From the NCBI GenBank assembly GCA_950295325.1, contig OX485805.1:12062501-12126500 (forward strand): a stretch of DNA of 64,000 bases, written 5' to 3'. Made by a program: the position numbers and the translations under genes. The DNA is from Polytrichum commune. Taxonomy: Eukaryota > Streptophyta > Polytrichopsida > Polytrichales > Polytrichaceae. Within the stretch, counting starts at the first letter, position 1. Every line of letters begins with the position of its first letter. This document shows positions 46,985 through 59,019 of the stretch, one piece after another. The notes below the pieces were generated by a model. It was not told where the DNA came from and searched no databases. It was given only the letters and a program-made list of their open reading frames with translations.

Positions 46985-48420
46985 CCCAGGGGTGCACCGT
47001 TCATAACACGTATGAGTATACTTGAGTGCACAAAAGGGGTATTAATGTGAACTTTGCCGTACTATGTATACACATGCTACACATATTGTAACTCGTAGAC
47101 ATGTACATGTATGAAGGCCCTCTATAAAATATTCAACATTTGTTCTTGTATGGTAGTGTCACTAGACTTTATGGGAGAAATGTTTAATATTGGATGAAAC
47201 TAGGATGAATATTTTCTCATTTTCTTATCTCATTCATGCATCTATGGAAGAGGTGGTATTAGGATTTTGGAAGGGGTCATTGAGCTGAGAACAAGGCCAC
47301 TTCTTGCTTAGGGTTGCAAGAAGCACGGGCTACGCTTCTTATGGAGGTTGATCAAATAGGATGTAGATGGTTGATGCAGGTGGCTAATGCAGGTAGTGAT
47401 TGCATGCAGTAGGTGACTTAAAAGTTAGGTCTTGTCACAAAGGTCAACATGAGAAATTTGTTGAAATTGCGAAAGTGCACAAAACCCCTCATTTCCTCAT
47501 CCAATTTCACATTGCCCCTGCCTCCTTTGGGTGCTCATTGCATTAGTGATTTTGTGTATTTGATCGTGGACAATAGGTGTTTATAGATAAATTCTTCCAT
47601 CAATTCAATTCTTGATTTTGAATAGAGAGTAGAATGCTTGTCTTGCTCTGAAATAAGCTATGGCTTTAATCAAAGCATGCATGGTAAAGACTAATTAACA
47701 AGTGGAATAGAATGGGACAAGTAGTTTTTTGTTCAAGATACTTTGAGTTTTCATTGCTATCAAAACTACAAGATGCAGGCAAGGAAAGTCAAGACAAAAA
47801 CACACATGATGCTAGAAATGTCAAAATGGTGGTAGACCAAAAAAGTCAACTCCAATATAGGTTTGATTTGTTGAAAGGGTGTATAAGACAAGTAGAAAAT
47901 CTGGTAATGGTTGGATGGAGTATAGGGATCCGATTGACTTGATGGACCATCCATCAAACATGGAGATTAGCTTCTCTTGGTGTAAAAAAGGGCAACAACA
48001 AGTGGACTAACAATCTTACTAATCATTTGATGGAAAACTACTTACGATCATATTGATCTTTTGAAATATTAAATAATTGCATTAGCTTTTATGACATATA
48101 TTGTAGACTTAGATGCTTATGAGTTACATTTGAGGGGATGAAAAAGTCTTCAATGACTATATGTTGAATGCTAGGATTTGACATTTTACATATGAAAGAG
48201 TTTGATTGTTCTTCAAAAGTTTATTTGTATACGTATGTTAATGACTATCTATGTATGTAATTTATTTAATGTATACATGTTGTCACTTTTATATCTACCA
48301 TCAAAATTGTATATGTATTACTTGATTTTACCAAAAAATAAACTTGTATACAGGGAGCTTTCAATGTATGTTGTAAACGCATGTGGTTCTTGGTTTTTAA
48401 TGAAAGGTGCATCCCTTGGG
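46985..48420. mobile_element. CCCAGGG-ended element, 1,436 bp
   Basis: The left end CCCAGGGGTGCACCGTTCAT with GTGCACAAAAGGGGTATTA matches the right end of 52666-53160. The right end, read inward, CCCAAGGGATGCACCTTTCA with TTAAAAACCAAGAACCACAT matches the left end of that shorter copy. The two copies thus lie in opposite orientation. A 76-codon frame at 47712-47942 has no recognised family. No clear TSD here. Confidence 0.65.
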
Positions 48421-48424
48421 TGAT

Positions 48425-49600
48425 AGACATTATCAGAAGTAGTAAATGTTTATTCAAGCATGCAAGGTAGCCAAGAAATAATGCAATGAATGAACCATTA
48501 ACATTACTATATGTATTGATATTGGAAAGGTTCTAGGACTCCTTAGGAACATGCATGTTTTTGTGGAAAATTTGTGCAACATCTTCCTATAGTGTAATAA
48601 AAGGTGGCGAAAAGTGACCAAAAAGAGAGAATCTATGATGGAATATTCTCGCACTAATGTTTTGTTGCTGTATATCTTCATGCTAGTGGGATGTTGCTAG
48701 TTGAAAGGCTCAAGGTGAGCCGGAATGACACAATATGTACATCCAATATGTTTCATTAATGTAAACTCATCATGCTTGTTATGATTAAGTTATTTCTTCA
48801 TATTATTTCTAACTTGAAATGTCAAGATTGGATTGTCAACCAAATTTGCTCCCATACCTATGAAATTGCCATTCTCAAGAGCAACACTTATGGTCAAAAT
48901 AAACCAATTCTCTCCATAATTGATTTTCAAAGTATTTTAGACCAATGCCGCATGCTCATTGCACACATAGGGACACCTAAGTTTATGTGTATCATAATGA
49001 GAGAGAGAGCTTCTCATTCATTTAACATAAGAGCCTTGGATTAATATGCAGCATGGAGGTTAAATTTTAAAAGTTGATTTGACGATGGAAATAGTTTTAA
49101 AGACTCCGAATTAGTGTACTTGAAATCATTTGAGATGAACCAACAACAAACATAGAGAGGGTCGATTTTTTTATCGTTGGATGGATGAAAGGTACGCTCA
49201 TATACTATCCTTCCCTCGCTCCCAAAAGGGAAGGTTGATCTTGGTTGCTTTCGTTACACAATACGTCTTTTGGACGATGTGGCAACCCTACATAGTTTTC
49301 TTTCTCTAAAGTTTGTTATGAATGGTTATTCGAGGTTGTCCATTATTGGGAGCAAAGGTACCCAATAAGTAGTGTATTACGAGCTTGATTAGCTCATTAG
49401 GTTGAGACAACATTTGCCTAGAATTAATTTTCCTAGAAAGAGTTCAATTAGTACCGAAGTGGTAAGGCTACTATGGTATTCAGAGTTACGTAGTGCAATA
49501 ACATCTTACTCAAGAGTTCAATGTTCACTAATGTATTTTCAATAGGTTGTTCGAACATTATAAAACATAAATAACTTTGCTTGGTAAAATAATACATCCT
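48425..49600. other. No gene recognised
   Basis: AT-rich; a degraded shared piece near 49090-49215 (see 29490). No coding content. Confidence 0.4.
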
Positions 49601-49616
49601 CGTTACTCCATTATAG

Positions 49617-50250
49617 CATTGTGTAAGCCTGAAAAGTAACACACGCTAGTTGGAATAATCAACATAGACTAATTTGGGAGCTCTGATGCCATTTATGGGG
49701 TCAAATAGTCTTAAAATGGTCATTTCCGAACTATGCAACAGTTTGTTGCGGTTTTCACCTTGGCTAATGGACGAGATTACGTAGACACCACAAATCCCAA
49801 GCCAAGATGTAGCACTTGAGTGTATAGCATTGTGTAAGCCCGAAAAGTAACACGCGCTAGTTGGAATAACCAATGTAGACTAATTTGGGATCTCTGATGC
49901 CATTTCTAGGGTCTAATGACCCTAAAATGGTCATTTCCGGACTATGAAACAATATGTTGCGGTTTTCACCTTGGCTAATGGACAAGATTACGTAGACACC
50001 ACGAATCCCAAGCCAGGCCGCAACACTTGAGTGTACATCATTGTGTAAGCCCGAAAAAGTAATGCACACTTATCAGAAATAATCAAAGTAGACTAATTCG
50101 GGATCTCTGATGCCATTTCCGGGATCAAATGGTCTTAAAATGGCCACTTTTGGACCGTAAAATAGTCCGTTGCGGTTTTTGCCTTGGGCAATGGATGAGA
50201 TTCCGTATACACCACGGAATCCCTAGCCACGCCGCAGCACTTGATTGAGT
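49617..50250 (-). repeat. Three tandem copies of a 210-bp unit, possibly TRIM-like
   Basis: Units start at 49617, 49827 and 50038 with (G/T)CATTGTGTAAGCC(C/T)GAAAA. On the minus strand every unit contains TGGCATCAGAG(C/A)TCCC, close to the TGGTATCAGAGC primer-binding site complementary to initiator Met tRNA. A tandem array of a miniature LTR element is possible; LTR borders were not proved. Confidence 0.7.
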
Positions 50251-50389
50251 GTCCAAGGGAAGTGCCGAGCTTCTCCTTCTTCTTCTTCTTCGGCCCTCAT
50301 CATGTCCCCAAAAATATTGAAGAGGCACACGTGCCCGCGATTATATAGCCCGTTACCCCACACATGTCACATGTAAATGGTGCTGCCAA

Positions 50390-51025
50390 GGGGGATGTTA
50401 AACCTCCCCCTATGAGCTTTTCGGGGGAGGTAGATACGGGCAAGGGCAGCCTCCCGAAACAAATCAAGACTGGTTTTGGGACCCCATCGAAAACTTCTGC
50501 CCACCCCGTCCGACTTTGAAAAAACCATTGTCCTTGTATTTCTGAAGGCCACTTATCCACAAATCTCATATTGAGTGCACTTCATTTTCAAGGTCCAAAC
50601 TCATATGTGTGTGTGTGTGCGCACTTCCACTTAGTAAAGAAGCAATTGATTGGGATTCCATTCCGGAAGTGAAAGTGTCAATAAAGCATGTCATTAACTT
50701 GGAAGTCAAAAACATCACAAAAGCCTCATTAGCATTGATGTTATGATTTTCGTAATTTACCATTCGAAGGGGTCTTTGTCATTCTAAAATGAAACATAAA
50801 CTGACATGCCGATTTTAGTATGTGTATTTTATAATAATTTGGTGCACTCAATATGGGATTTGTGGCCTTAAAAAAAGTGCAAGGACAATGGTTTTCTGAA
50901 GTCGGGTGGGGCGGACAAATTTTTTCGGTCAGGTCTAAAAAATCTCAATTTCTTTTGGGGGCTGCCCCTGCCCTGCCCGGATCTACCTCCCCCGAAAAGC
51001 TCATAGGGAGAGGTTTAACGTCCCT
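50390..51025. mobile_element. Foldback element with arms of about 190 bp
   Basis: GGGATGTTAAACCTCCCCCT (about 50393) and TATGAGCTTTTCGGGGGAGG in the left arm are matched in inverse at the right (51000-51024). Inner blocks AAACCATTGTCCTTG and CATATTGAGTGCAC are also shared. Arms about 50390-50585 and 50838-51025. No coding content. Confidence 0.75.
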
Positions 51026-51029
51026 TTAT

Positions 51030-51360
51030 TGAAGCCCCAGCCCGCACATAAATTATTCTATGGACTGAGAATAATCATGTGCCTCGTCAGCTTGTACATT
51101 TTAGCTTGCGAGGACACCCAAGTCCAAGCCTGTCACTAGTTGGGCTTGGAAGCCTTGTCACTGGTTGTCACGAAGCTCGTCACCTTATTCGTGTACACTC
51201 TTTTAAAGGACGAGTGGGGAGAAAGGGCCATTAATTCGGGGTGGCCATGAAAGTTGATTTTTTTTTAATTTTTAGTTTAATTTTAAGCTTTGTGATAGCT
51301 TGGGAATGGTTGGACTTTACCATCTTTGACCACCGGATTAGCATCAATGACTCTCTAATT
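51030..51360. other. No gene recognised
   Basis: A small duplicated phrase (TGTCACTAGTTGGGCTTGGA, TTGTCACTGGTTGTC) near 51136. No coding content. Confidence 0.4.
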
Positions 51361-51363
51361 AGT

Positions 51364-51911
51364 CTACATTGTTTAGGGTATTTTGTGTCACGTATACTAT
51401 TTGTGAAGATTTAAAAACTAGATGCCTGGAGGTTAGTAAGTGTCACATCCGATGATTGTCAATATGATATTATATATCAACACGAGTAAAACAATTGAGT
51501 GAAAAATATGTATATTGTGATATTTTAGTGTAGCATATTGGATACTTGAGATGATAGTTTTGCGTACTAGGATGCAAGGGGGAATGTTATTGAACATCTT
51601 AATGACAAGTGTCGTGTGTTGGCGTTTAAATATGCAAGAGGAAGAATTCTTTTCAACATACTAATGTCAAGTGTCATTTTGTATACACTTTAGTCAACTT
51701 GTAGTCAATTGTGTAACATATGCATACACCTCGTAAACACTATTGAACATACTCATGCCAAGATATCATCAGCAAGCGCACTCGAACGCCATGTGTCGTG
51801 AGGTGACACTAATGATGAAGGTGTTGGTCATCAGTGTAACCTAGGATACACCTCAAAATAGGGTAAGGGACACTATTACACATGTGACACTCAATACCAT
51901 AAACGGTGTAC
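51364..51911. mobile_element. CTACAC-type MITE, 548 bp
   Basis: Left end CTACATTGTTTAGGGTATTT; right end, read inward, GTACACCGTTTATGGTATTG. It is the inverted relative of 43340-43819 with extra internal length. No coding content. Confidence 0.75.
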
Positions 51912-51919
51912 TACGATGA

Positions 51920-52655
51920 AGTACATCCCAACACAAAGGATGGTGTATTATGTGATCATTACGTTATTTGTATGAAACGATGTTATAACGCAATTAAAGC
52001 TCTTTCTTAAAACATGCAACCTTGTAAACACGTGAGATTGAAAAGGTGGCATCTTGTACATGATGATTTGTAGTCTCATGAAGTTGGTCGGCTACATTTA
52101 ACCCTTCAAGGACAAATGAGGGAGGAAGAGTCATGACAACCATGCAAATTGAAGGTGAAAAATGTTGGGAAATTCTTGCAGCTTTGATTTATAAACAAAG
52201 AAAAATGACAACTTTGGAATTAGCATTGGGAACTTCAAATTAGCGAGGGAGATTAAGTTAGGATGTATCCACTCTTTTTGGGCCACTACTTTTACAATTA
52301 GCCATTTTGAGTCCGCACAAGAATCATATTACCCCTAATCTAGCGCATCAATAATGGTCCTTCACTGTTTTTGGATTTTCTACCTTAATAATTACGTGTT
52401 TCATAATCTTAAAAGAAGTGGGTTACTCGAGTTGCTCAGATAGGTGGGAGACTCTAGTATACAAGTAGGGGGTTTGCCTTAGTTGCCTCTTTGGGAAATT
52501 GTAAATGATTATTTACATGGAACAAAAGTATGAAACAACTTGCACTCCTCATCATTTCCTCTTCTCCATCCGTGAAAAATATTGCACAGATTTCAACCCA
52601 CTCTTTCTAGCATAATCAACTTCTTTTCACTATTTCTTATACATCTACCTTACTA
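51920..52655. other. No gene recognised
   Basis: AT-rich; no supported feature. Confidence 0.4.
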
Positions 52656-52665
52656 TGAGATGGTA

Positions 52666-53160
52666 TCAGGGAGTGCACTATTCATTAAAACCAAGCATCA
52701 CGTGCGTGCATGCCCCTTATTAAAATACCCATGTATACATTTTATTTTTGCTAAAATCAAGCAATATACTTACAAATCTCATTGCTTCAAAATACATTTC
52801 CATACGTACACAAGGGTCCAAAAACAAATACATAAGTTGTATATAACATGTGTACAAATGTTTGGAAATGCAAAAATATGGCCCTATTATATGTATAATA
52901 TCAAATCATGGATTTTTAGTTATAAAGTTGTTACTTAGTGGATGAAAAAACACATGATTCTTGGTCCAGGTCTGACTTGAACGCATAAACGCGTGAATGC
53001 GTACTTTACATATATTTTTCTATAGCCTCATGTATATCCACTTCTTGATTAATAGCAATATGTCTCTTGTACGTACATTTTGTACATGCTTGTTTTAAAT
53101 AATACCCCTTTTGTGCACCCACGTGTATAAATACAGTACTTGAACAGTGCACTCCCTGGG
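52666..53160. mobile_element. CCCAGGG-ended element, 495 bp, 9-bp TSD
   Basis: GAGATGGTA at 52657-52665 and GAGATGGTT at 53161-53169 form a TSD with one mismatch. Ends TCAGGGAGTGCACTATTCA and, from the right, CCCAGGGAGTGCACTGTTCA. Probably a deletion derivative of the 46985-48420 family. The TSD length suggests a MULE-type element. Confidence 0.75.
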
Positions 53161-53272
53161 GAGATGGTTAGCAAATGCAAATTGAGGTTGTCGCCACGTT
53201 TGTCATAAGTGTTGGACCTCATATGAATGTTTTATGCATCATCCAATTGAAGATTAACGTGCTCATGTATGT

Positions 53273-53287
53273 CCCCCCCCCCCCCCC
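53273..53287. repeat. Homopolymer C15
   Basis: Run of C. Confidence 0.9.
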
Positions 53288-53289
53288 AA

Positions 53290-55530
53290 TTAGAGTAAAG
53301 GTACCCATAACCAATAACTTAGGAGGTTTTACAGCAAATTTGGAGAAGTATAAGGCGGTGCAAATTCTTCCCGTGTAGGGAGATAGAAATAACTTGGGGG
53401 ATTACAAATTCTTAGGTAATTTTATTCCTTAAATTGAAATTATTGTGCATATTTGAAGCCAAAAGTTGGCCCGAACATAATACCAATGTTTAGAATCTAC
53501 CACAACTGCTCATTTTAACCGCTCACTCCTCCTCACTTTTGCACTCAAAACTAGGACATGTGCCATGGCACTATTGGTTCCGGCCTGATCAAAATTCACT
53601 CATGGTATGATTGAAATTCCGTTACCCTATAGATTGCCGATGGGGTCCTGACAATATTGCTCGTTGTTGTTTTGAGAGTTTTTCGTAAATGAGTTGGCAT
53701 TTTTTCTGAGTATTTGGCCGTGGGGAATAGGTACCTCTACTATATGTTGGCTTTTGAACATAAAATGGTTACCGTATTGTGAGCACGCGATCCAATCTCT
53801 TTTGAACACATGTCTTTTTGGTAGTTCTTGGAGGCACACCAAATCACATAATACCACTCAAATATAGGTTTATGATTGAGATAAGCAACGGGATTAGGCA
53901 TGTGTATATTAGAGTATCATAGGCCCATGCTGACATTCAAATTTTACAGGGTTTCTCCACTTTGGGACATGTCAATGATCATTTGTTCACAAGTTCGAAT
54001 GGTTGCAAACTAGTTAATGTTGTGTATAGAGAATATTGTAATTTTGGATTCATTTTTGATAGTGGGTCATGTGTTTTCCATTAATAAATTCTATATATAA
54101 CACTTGATAATAAAAACAAATGTTTTGAGCAGATTGGATAAGATGGCAACATTTTCGGAAAGATTAAAGTGCATTGACCCAAAAAGATTTCACTTGTTTT
54201 CAAGAGTGCTACTTGAATCCCCCTATTTTTATTATCATGCTTGATTCTTGGGAAAGAGTTGGGAAGGGACAAAAAAAAATCAATGATAGAGAGTTTCAAA
54301 GGGCATATGAGGTTTTTTGGGTGGGATGTGTCTCTACCCATTGAACCATTTCATGTTACGAGGTACCCATCACAATAAAAACAATGAATTTCATGCGAGT
54401 CACATACCTGATCTTTGAGAAATATATCAACACGCGAGAACACACGATCGTTAGAAGAACACTTGATCATTGCACTTTATGGCAAGAAAATGCACTAAGA
54501 AATCATATTGGTTGCAGTTTTGGGATAATTAACAACTAAAAATCTATGGACAAAACAACCAAATGATTTATCTACGCATTTCCTTGCCATGAGTTGTGAC
54601 CTTCGAATATTGGAGTTGTGGTTAGAGTCAACTATGCTAGCAAAAGTGCATGGACATAGTCACTTGATCGATCAATAAAAAGTTTCCATGTAATATACAC
54701 ATTGTTAATTCTATCTCTACTTTGTCACAAATCTACATCCCAATGAATGTAGAACCACAATTTAACTCAAAGTGGTATAAAATAGAATCTCCAATGTGTC
54801 ACAGTAGAAAGACAATGTTCAAAGATCACCATAATCACACATCAACTTAGTATGAACGCTATTTATTTATTTTGAAATAACCGTATTCGTGGTTGTGATT
54901 ATCATCCATGCACCTTATCCCTCCTTATTCGTAGAAACAAATAAAGTCAAAAACTGTAATCAATCAACCACAAGCGTTACAGTTGTGCACTAACATTGCA
55001 AAACTCCACGTGCCACATATCTTCCACATGAGAATAATTCCACCAAGTGTCAAGAATAAACATGTTGTGATTCTCGAAAAACAACGATCTCAATCTTAGT
55101 GCTGCAATAAATTCCCATGCAACATGACATCTCTTTTAGCTAGAAAAAAGATGAGGAAGCTTGAGGAGCTTAGTAAAGCTATGTGTGTAAACGGGCCCTT
55201 CGAAGTGTGGTGGATTTGATTTATTGGGGATTTTTTTATACTATATGTATAAATGTGATATGCTCGTCATCATAATGCATGCACACTAGTCCCACGGCCC
55301 CCGTCTCCATTCTATCTTGAATACATTAAAGGCGAAGAAGGATATGAGTGCCTTTCCTTTTTCAAGCATATTGTAGTACAACCTTTTTTGCTTGAGCAAA
55401 TCCGGTAACGTGTTGGGTTATCGTACTTCCGGCCAAACGTCATTTTTCCCCCATGTGGCTAATAGTCGTGCGATATAGTATTGTGTCGTGCTCGATGGAG
55501 CGTAGTCAAAGTGTGGGGCGTGTCGCACGG
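53290..55530. other. No gene recognised
   Basis: AT-rich, with a degraded piece of the TGTCTTTTTGGTAG-type family near 53760-53880. No coding content. Confidence 0.4.
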
Positions 55531-56115
55531 ACCTAACATTTGCAGCAATAAATTATTTTGCATTTGATGTGGTGAGTCAACAATCATTGAACTCCTATAT
55601 GCGAATTCTTCAACCATGCCAACAAAGGCCTGCCTACGGTATGCAATCCTATTGTGTGCACTCCCAGCTCCACGAACAATCTACGCCGTTGGATGAAACT
55701 GAGGATTGTCTTATCTGGATAGCAATCGGAAATCATACGCATTGTCATTTGAAATTTCAAACAACAATTCAGATGCATAGGTTAAACGAGGTCAAAGTGA
55801 ACCCAACATTTGCATAAACTTCTTTGCATTCGAGATGGTGAGTGAACTCCTATATGCGTTTTTCTTTATAAAGAAAATGTGCCAACAAAGGTGTATTTAC
55901 AATATGCAACCCCATCGTGTGCACTCCCAACTCCACGAACGATCTAAGCCGTTGGATCAAATTGAGGATTGTCTCATCCAATTAGCAATTGAAAATCGAA
56001 GTTTAGATGTAGATGTTAAACAAAGTCGAAGTGCACCCAACATTTGCATCGATCGTTTTGCATTCAGGATGGTCATTCGACAATCCTTGAACTCATGTAT
56101 GCAAGTCCTTCAACT
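55531..56115 (+). repeat. Degenerate tandem repeat, units of about 235-270 bp
   Basis: Unit starts A(C)C(C/T)AACATTTGCA at 55531, 55801 and 56035, each followed by TTTTGCATT-like and GA(A)CTCCTATATGCG-like blocks. TGTGCACTCCCA(G/A)CTCCACGAAC and GCCGTTGGAT recur in the first two units. The last unit is partial. Confidence 0.65.
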
Positions 56116-56259
56116 CGCTCAACAAGGTTCTAATTCACTAGTTTTGGGTCCATTATTGGCATAGTCTTTTGGATTGACAACATAGCATCACGTCTCTATT
56201 GCTAATTATTCCAAGACCATGATGACGAGGTGACAAAATGAATCACTCATTTCCCTCTT

Positions 56260-57070
56260 GGGGGCATTCACGGTTGAGGTACTACTTTTGGGACAAAGGA
56301 CTTAAGGACTTAAGGACTAGTGGATTTCGGCGTTTATCATGATTTACTATTATTTCATCAATAAATTTTAAATAAATAAGTAGATAGTTCATAGGCTATA
56401 TCAAGAAATATATTATTTCTTATTAAATAATCACCAATAATAGAGAAATTCCCTATGAAATAAGTAGATAAGTCATAAAACTTGAAAAGGGGTCAAATGA
56501 CTTGTTTGGGCCACATCAATGGCATTTTTTTTCTATTTAGGTGTGCATTGGTGGTCAATTATCTCATGTTTTGCATCTTGGTACCTTGGTATAAGTGTCA
56601 TGTGTCCATTCATATAATTTTTTTTGTCCAATTCTAATACTAGACGTTCCTTTTAGGTGTGGCCGTGATTATATGTATTTTTGGCCATGTTTGGTGCCAC
56701 ATGTAAAGTTGGGCAATTGGCATTCAATACATTTTTGGTTCTGTTGGTACACACTTGAACGATGATTGTGAGGGAAAAATTTGGGATTGTTTCAATTAAT
56801 TCTTGTTGTCCTTTTCATTCCTTGATCCTAAGGTGAACAATTAAGACAACACTCCTAAATGTCCTTTAAGGAATCAAAATGATATCTTAGATGACCCTAT
56901 TCCTTCTAAATTAACTTTGTCGGTGTACTGAATATGGAGTATGAATTGTAGTTATGATCCAAAATATGCTTCACAATACAAATCTAAGCATACCAAGCAT
57001 GTGAAGTTATCTAAAAAAGTCCTTTTTCCGTTAGACACCCAAAAGTAGTACCCCAACCGTGAATGCCCCC
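56260..57070. mobile_element. 811-bp TIR element with TCTT TSD
   Basis: Ends GGGGGCATTCACGGTTGAGG and, from the right, GGGGGCATTCACGGTTGGGG, both continuing TACTACTTTTGGG. TCTT lies at 56256-56259 and 57071-57074. The surrounding sequence continues uninterrupted in the relative at 35172-35200. No coding content; superfamily unclear. Confidence 0.85.
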
Positions 57071-57176
57071 TCTTTGATAAATAGAATAACATCCTATGTT
57101 TCTTTTTCTTTTCTTTCTCTTTTTGGTACACCTGAACGGTCTCAATTGCAAAATGTAACCAAGGGGAACTAAGTAG

Positions 57177-57678
57177 GGGTCACTTCACACACGAGACTGA
57201 GAGCCCGTGACCATTGCACTTCAAGCAGTCTCATTGGTGGAAAAGGTGGAGCCGGTCCAAGTTCGCTTCACACTACGCTTGAGGGACCAACTAAGCATGT
57301 GAATGCAAGATGGATGTAGAGTCTACATAGATTCCTACATGGTATCGAATGGACCATGCTTCATAGTCACTTGGGATTATTTTCAAAATCCATCTCTTGG
57401 AGGTAGGCCTAACACAAAACCGGGAGACCATGGCACTCCGAATGCTCACAACCGTTGATTTATTCTATATAATCATGTGCGAGGACCCATATGAATAGAA
57501 ATTCATTGAAATAGCATTTGGTTGTGGGTCTGGTCACATATGTCTTCACACTACACTTGAGGGTCCGTGACCACACTACATGATTTTGGAGGGTGTGTTC
57601 AGACGGCCTTTGGACACTTTCTTTTGGGCTCTCACAAATTTCATGGTCACGGCTCTTGGCTCGTGTGCGAAGTGGCCC
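57177..57678. mobile_element. PIF/Tourist-like MITE, 502 bp
   Basis: Same orientation as the 35302 copy and sharing its left flank. TAG at the left and TAA at the right. Ends GGGTCACTTCACACACGAG and GTGTGCGAAGTGGCCC. Confidence 0.8.
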
Positions 57679-57740
57679 TAATAAGCCCTAGATTTCTCAC
57701 ATGTTGTCACAAATGTTTCATTCCACAAAAGAATCCAATG

Positions 57741-58210
57741 AGATCGGTGAACGCGGAGAACTGGCCGCTTGTTTATAGAGTTCAAGAAATAACCAGGTTT
57801 TGAAGTTCCAGACTTCAGGAAAATCACCCATCGTTTTAGTGGAATATATGGAACATACCTCAAATTACTAAAGAAAAACCAGAAGATGTGTACATGTAGC
57901 CGGTTGGAGGCAGGGGATTCGTGGCACTCACTAAAAATCATCCGTGCGGATGAAAAAAACACAGGAATCATCTAAATGGCTATTTTTGGGCAATTTGATT
58001 CCGGAAATAGAGTCAAAGGCCCCGAATTAGTCTAGTGACGTCACATTCGAATGAATCGGCCCTCAACCCTATAGGGGGGCTTTTTTTTATTGGAGCCACT
58101 TCATCCACGATATCTTGGATGGATGATTTTTAGTGAGTGCCACGAATCCCCAGCCCCGGTTGGACTTGGGAAACACTAGGGATCTCGACCGGTTTTGCCC
58201 TAAAATCTAT
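57741..58210. mobile_element. Third AACCGGTT-type arm, interrupted by a MITE
   Basis: GATCGG...GAGAACTGGCCGC, TTCAAGAAATAACCAGG, CATGTAGCCGGTTGGA, then after the MITE CCGGTTGGACTTGGGAAACA and CGACCGGTTTTGCCCTAAAA align with the right arm of 42438-43133. It appears as a single arm without an inverted partner. Confidence 0.75.
57909..58155. mobile_element. MULE-type MITE, 247 bp, 9-bp TSD, nested
   Basis: CCGGTTGGA at 57900-57908 and 58156-58164. Ends GGCAGGGGATTCGTGGCACT and GGCTGGGGATTCGTGGCACT (from the right). Nearly identical to 32801-33046. It interrupts the AACCGGTT-type arm, so it inserted later. Confidence 0.9.
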
Positions 58211-58639
58211 TTGCACACGGCTATGGATGGACAATGGTACAAAGCAATAGTAATCTCCATGCAAACCGAAAACCCCAATGGGCAGGACAACATATAAAAC
58301 AATGAATAACGTCATCCCACAACTTATTGTGCTCTACTTGTTGACTTGAGACCATCATTGTATAAGGCCTGTGGGTCTTATGTGGGACTCTTCGAATCGG
58401 TCACCTATATTTTAGTGGTACAAGGAATGCGGGTGCTATTTGGCTAGTTTTCTTGTTCTCCGTCTTTGATTGATCAAGTTTTTTAAGTCTTGGAAGTCGT
58501 GTTGCATTAGAAAAATCTATGATGATATCCTAACAACATCAATAATCACCTTTGATGATCACAAGGAGGTGTTTGCTTGCTAAAGAGTTCCAGTTCTCAT
58601 GAAAGAAGCCTAGATGACCTGTAGCGGCTCAAGGATTTT

Positions 58640-59012
58640 CTTCAAATACAAACGTGAGTTGGACTTGAAGCAATTATTGATACCACCACAAACGCAAGGA
58701 TTGTTGTTGCTTATTGCACCTCAAAGCAAAGAGTTGCCATTGAAATTGGACGGGGGTCGATTATCCCTATCTCTAGGGATAATAGATTATGCCATTTTTG
58801 CTCTTATAATGCAGTTGAAAGTGAGGCACACTTTTGTGTTGGGATGTCCCCTTTATAAGCCCATTATGTTCCAATCACTATTTGAGAATGTAGTAATAGG
58901 GAGTTTCAAGTGTTTCTTTCAATTGGACCATGAAGTTAACATTAGCCTCTCTCTTAAAAAGGCTATCACACTTTGTCACTCTAGCAAATTAGTTGCTTTG
59001 ACACCATCATGA
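58640..59012 (+). pseudogene. LINE ORF2 C-terminal fragment (zf-RVT-like)
   Basis: The frame from about 58680 reads VAIEIGRGS, ISRDNRLCHFCSYNAVESEA and then, after a one-base frame change near 58828-58832, HTFVLGCPLYKPIMFQSLF, the Cys/His pattern found after the reverse transcriptase in plant LINEs. A 132-codon open frame (58614-59012) only partly follows the true frame. No reverse-transcriptase domain is left. Confidence 0.6.
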
Positions 59013-59019
59013 ATTGCTT

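Noticed and set aside
57678-57971. 97-codon minus-strand ORF
   Set aside because: Covers part of the nested MITE and its flank; not conserved as a frame between MITE copies.
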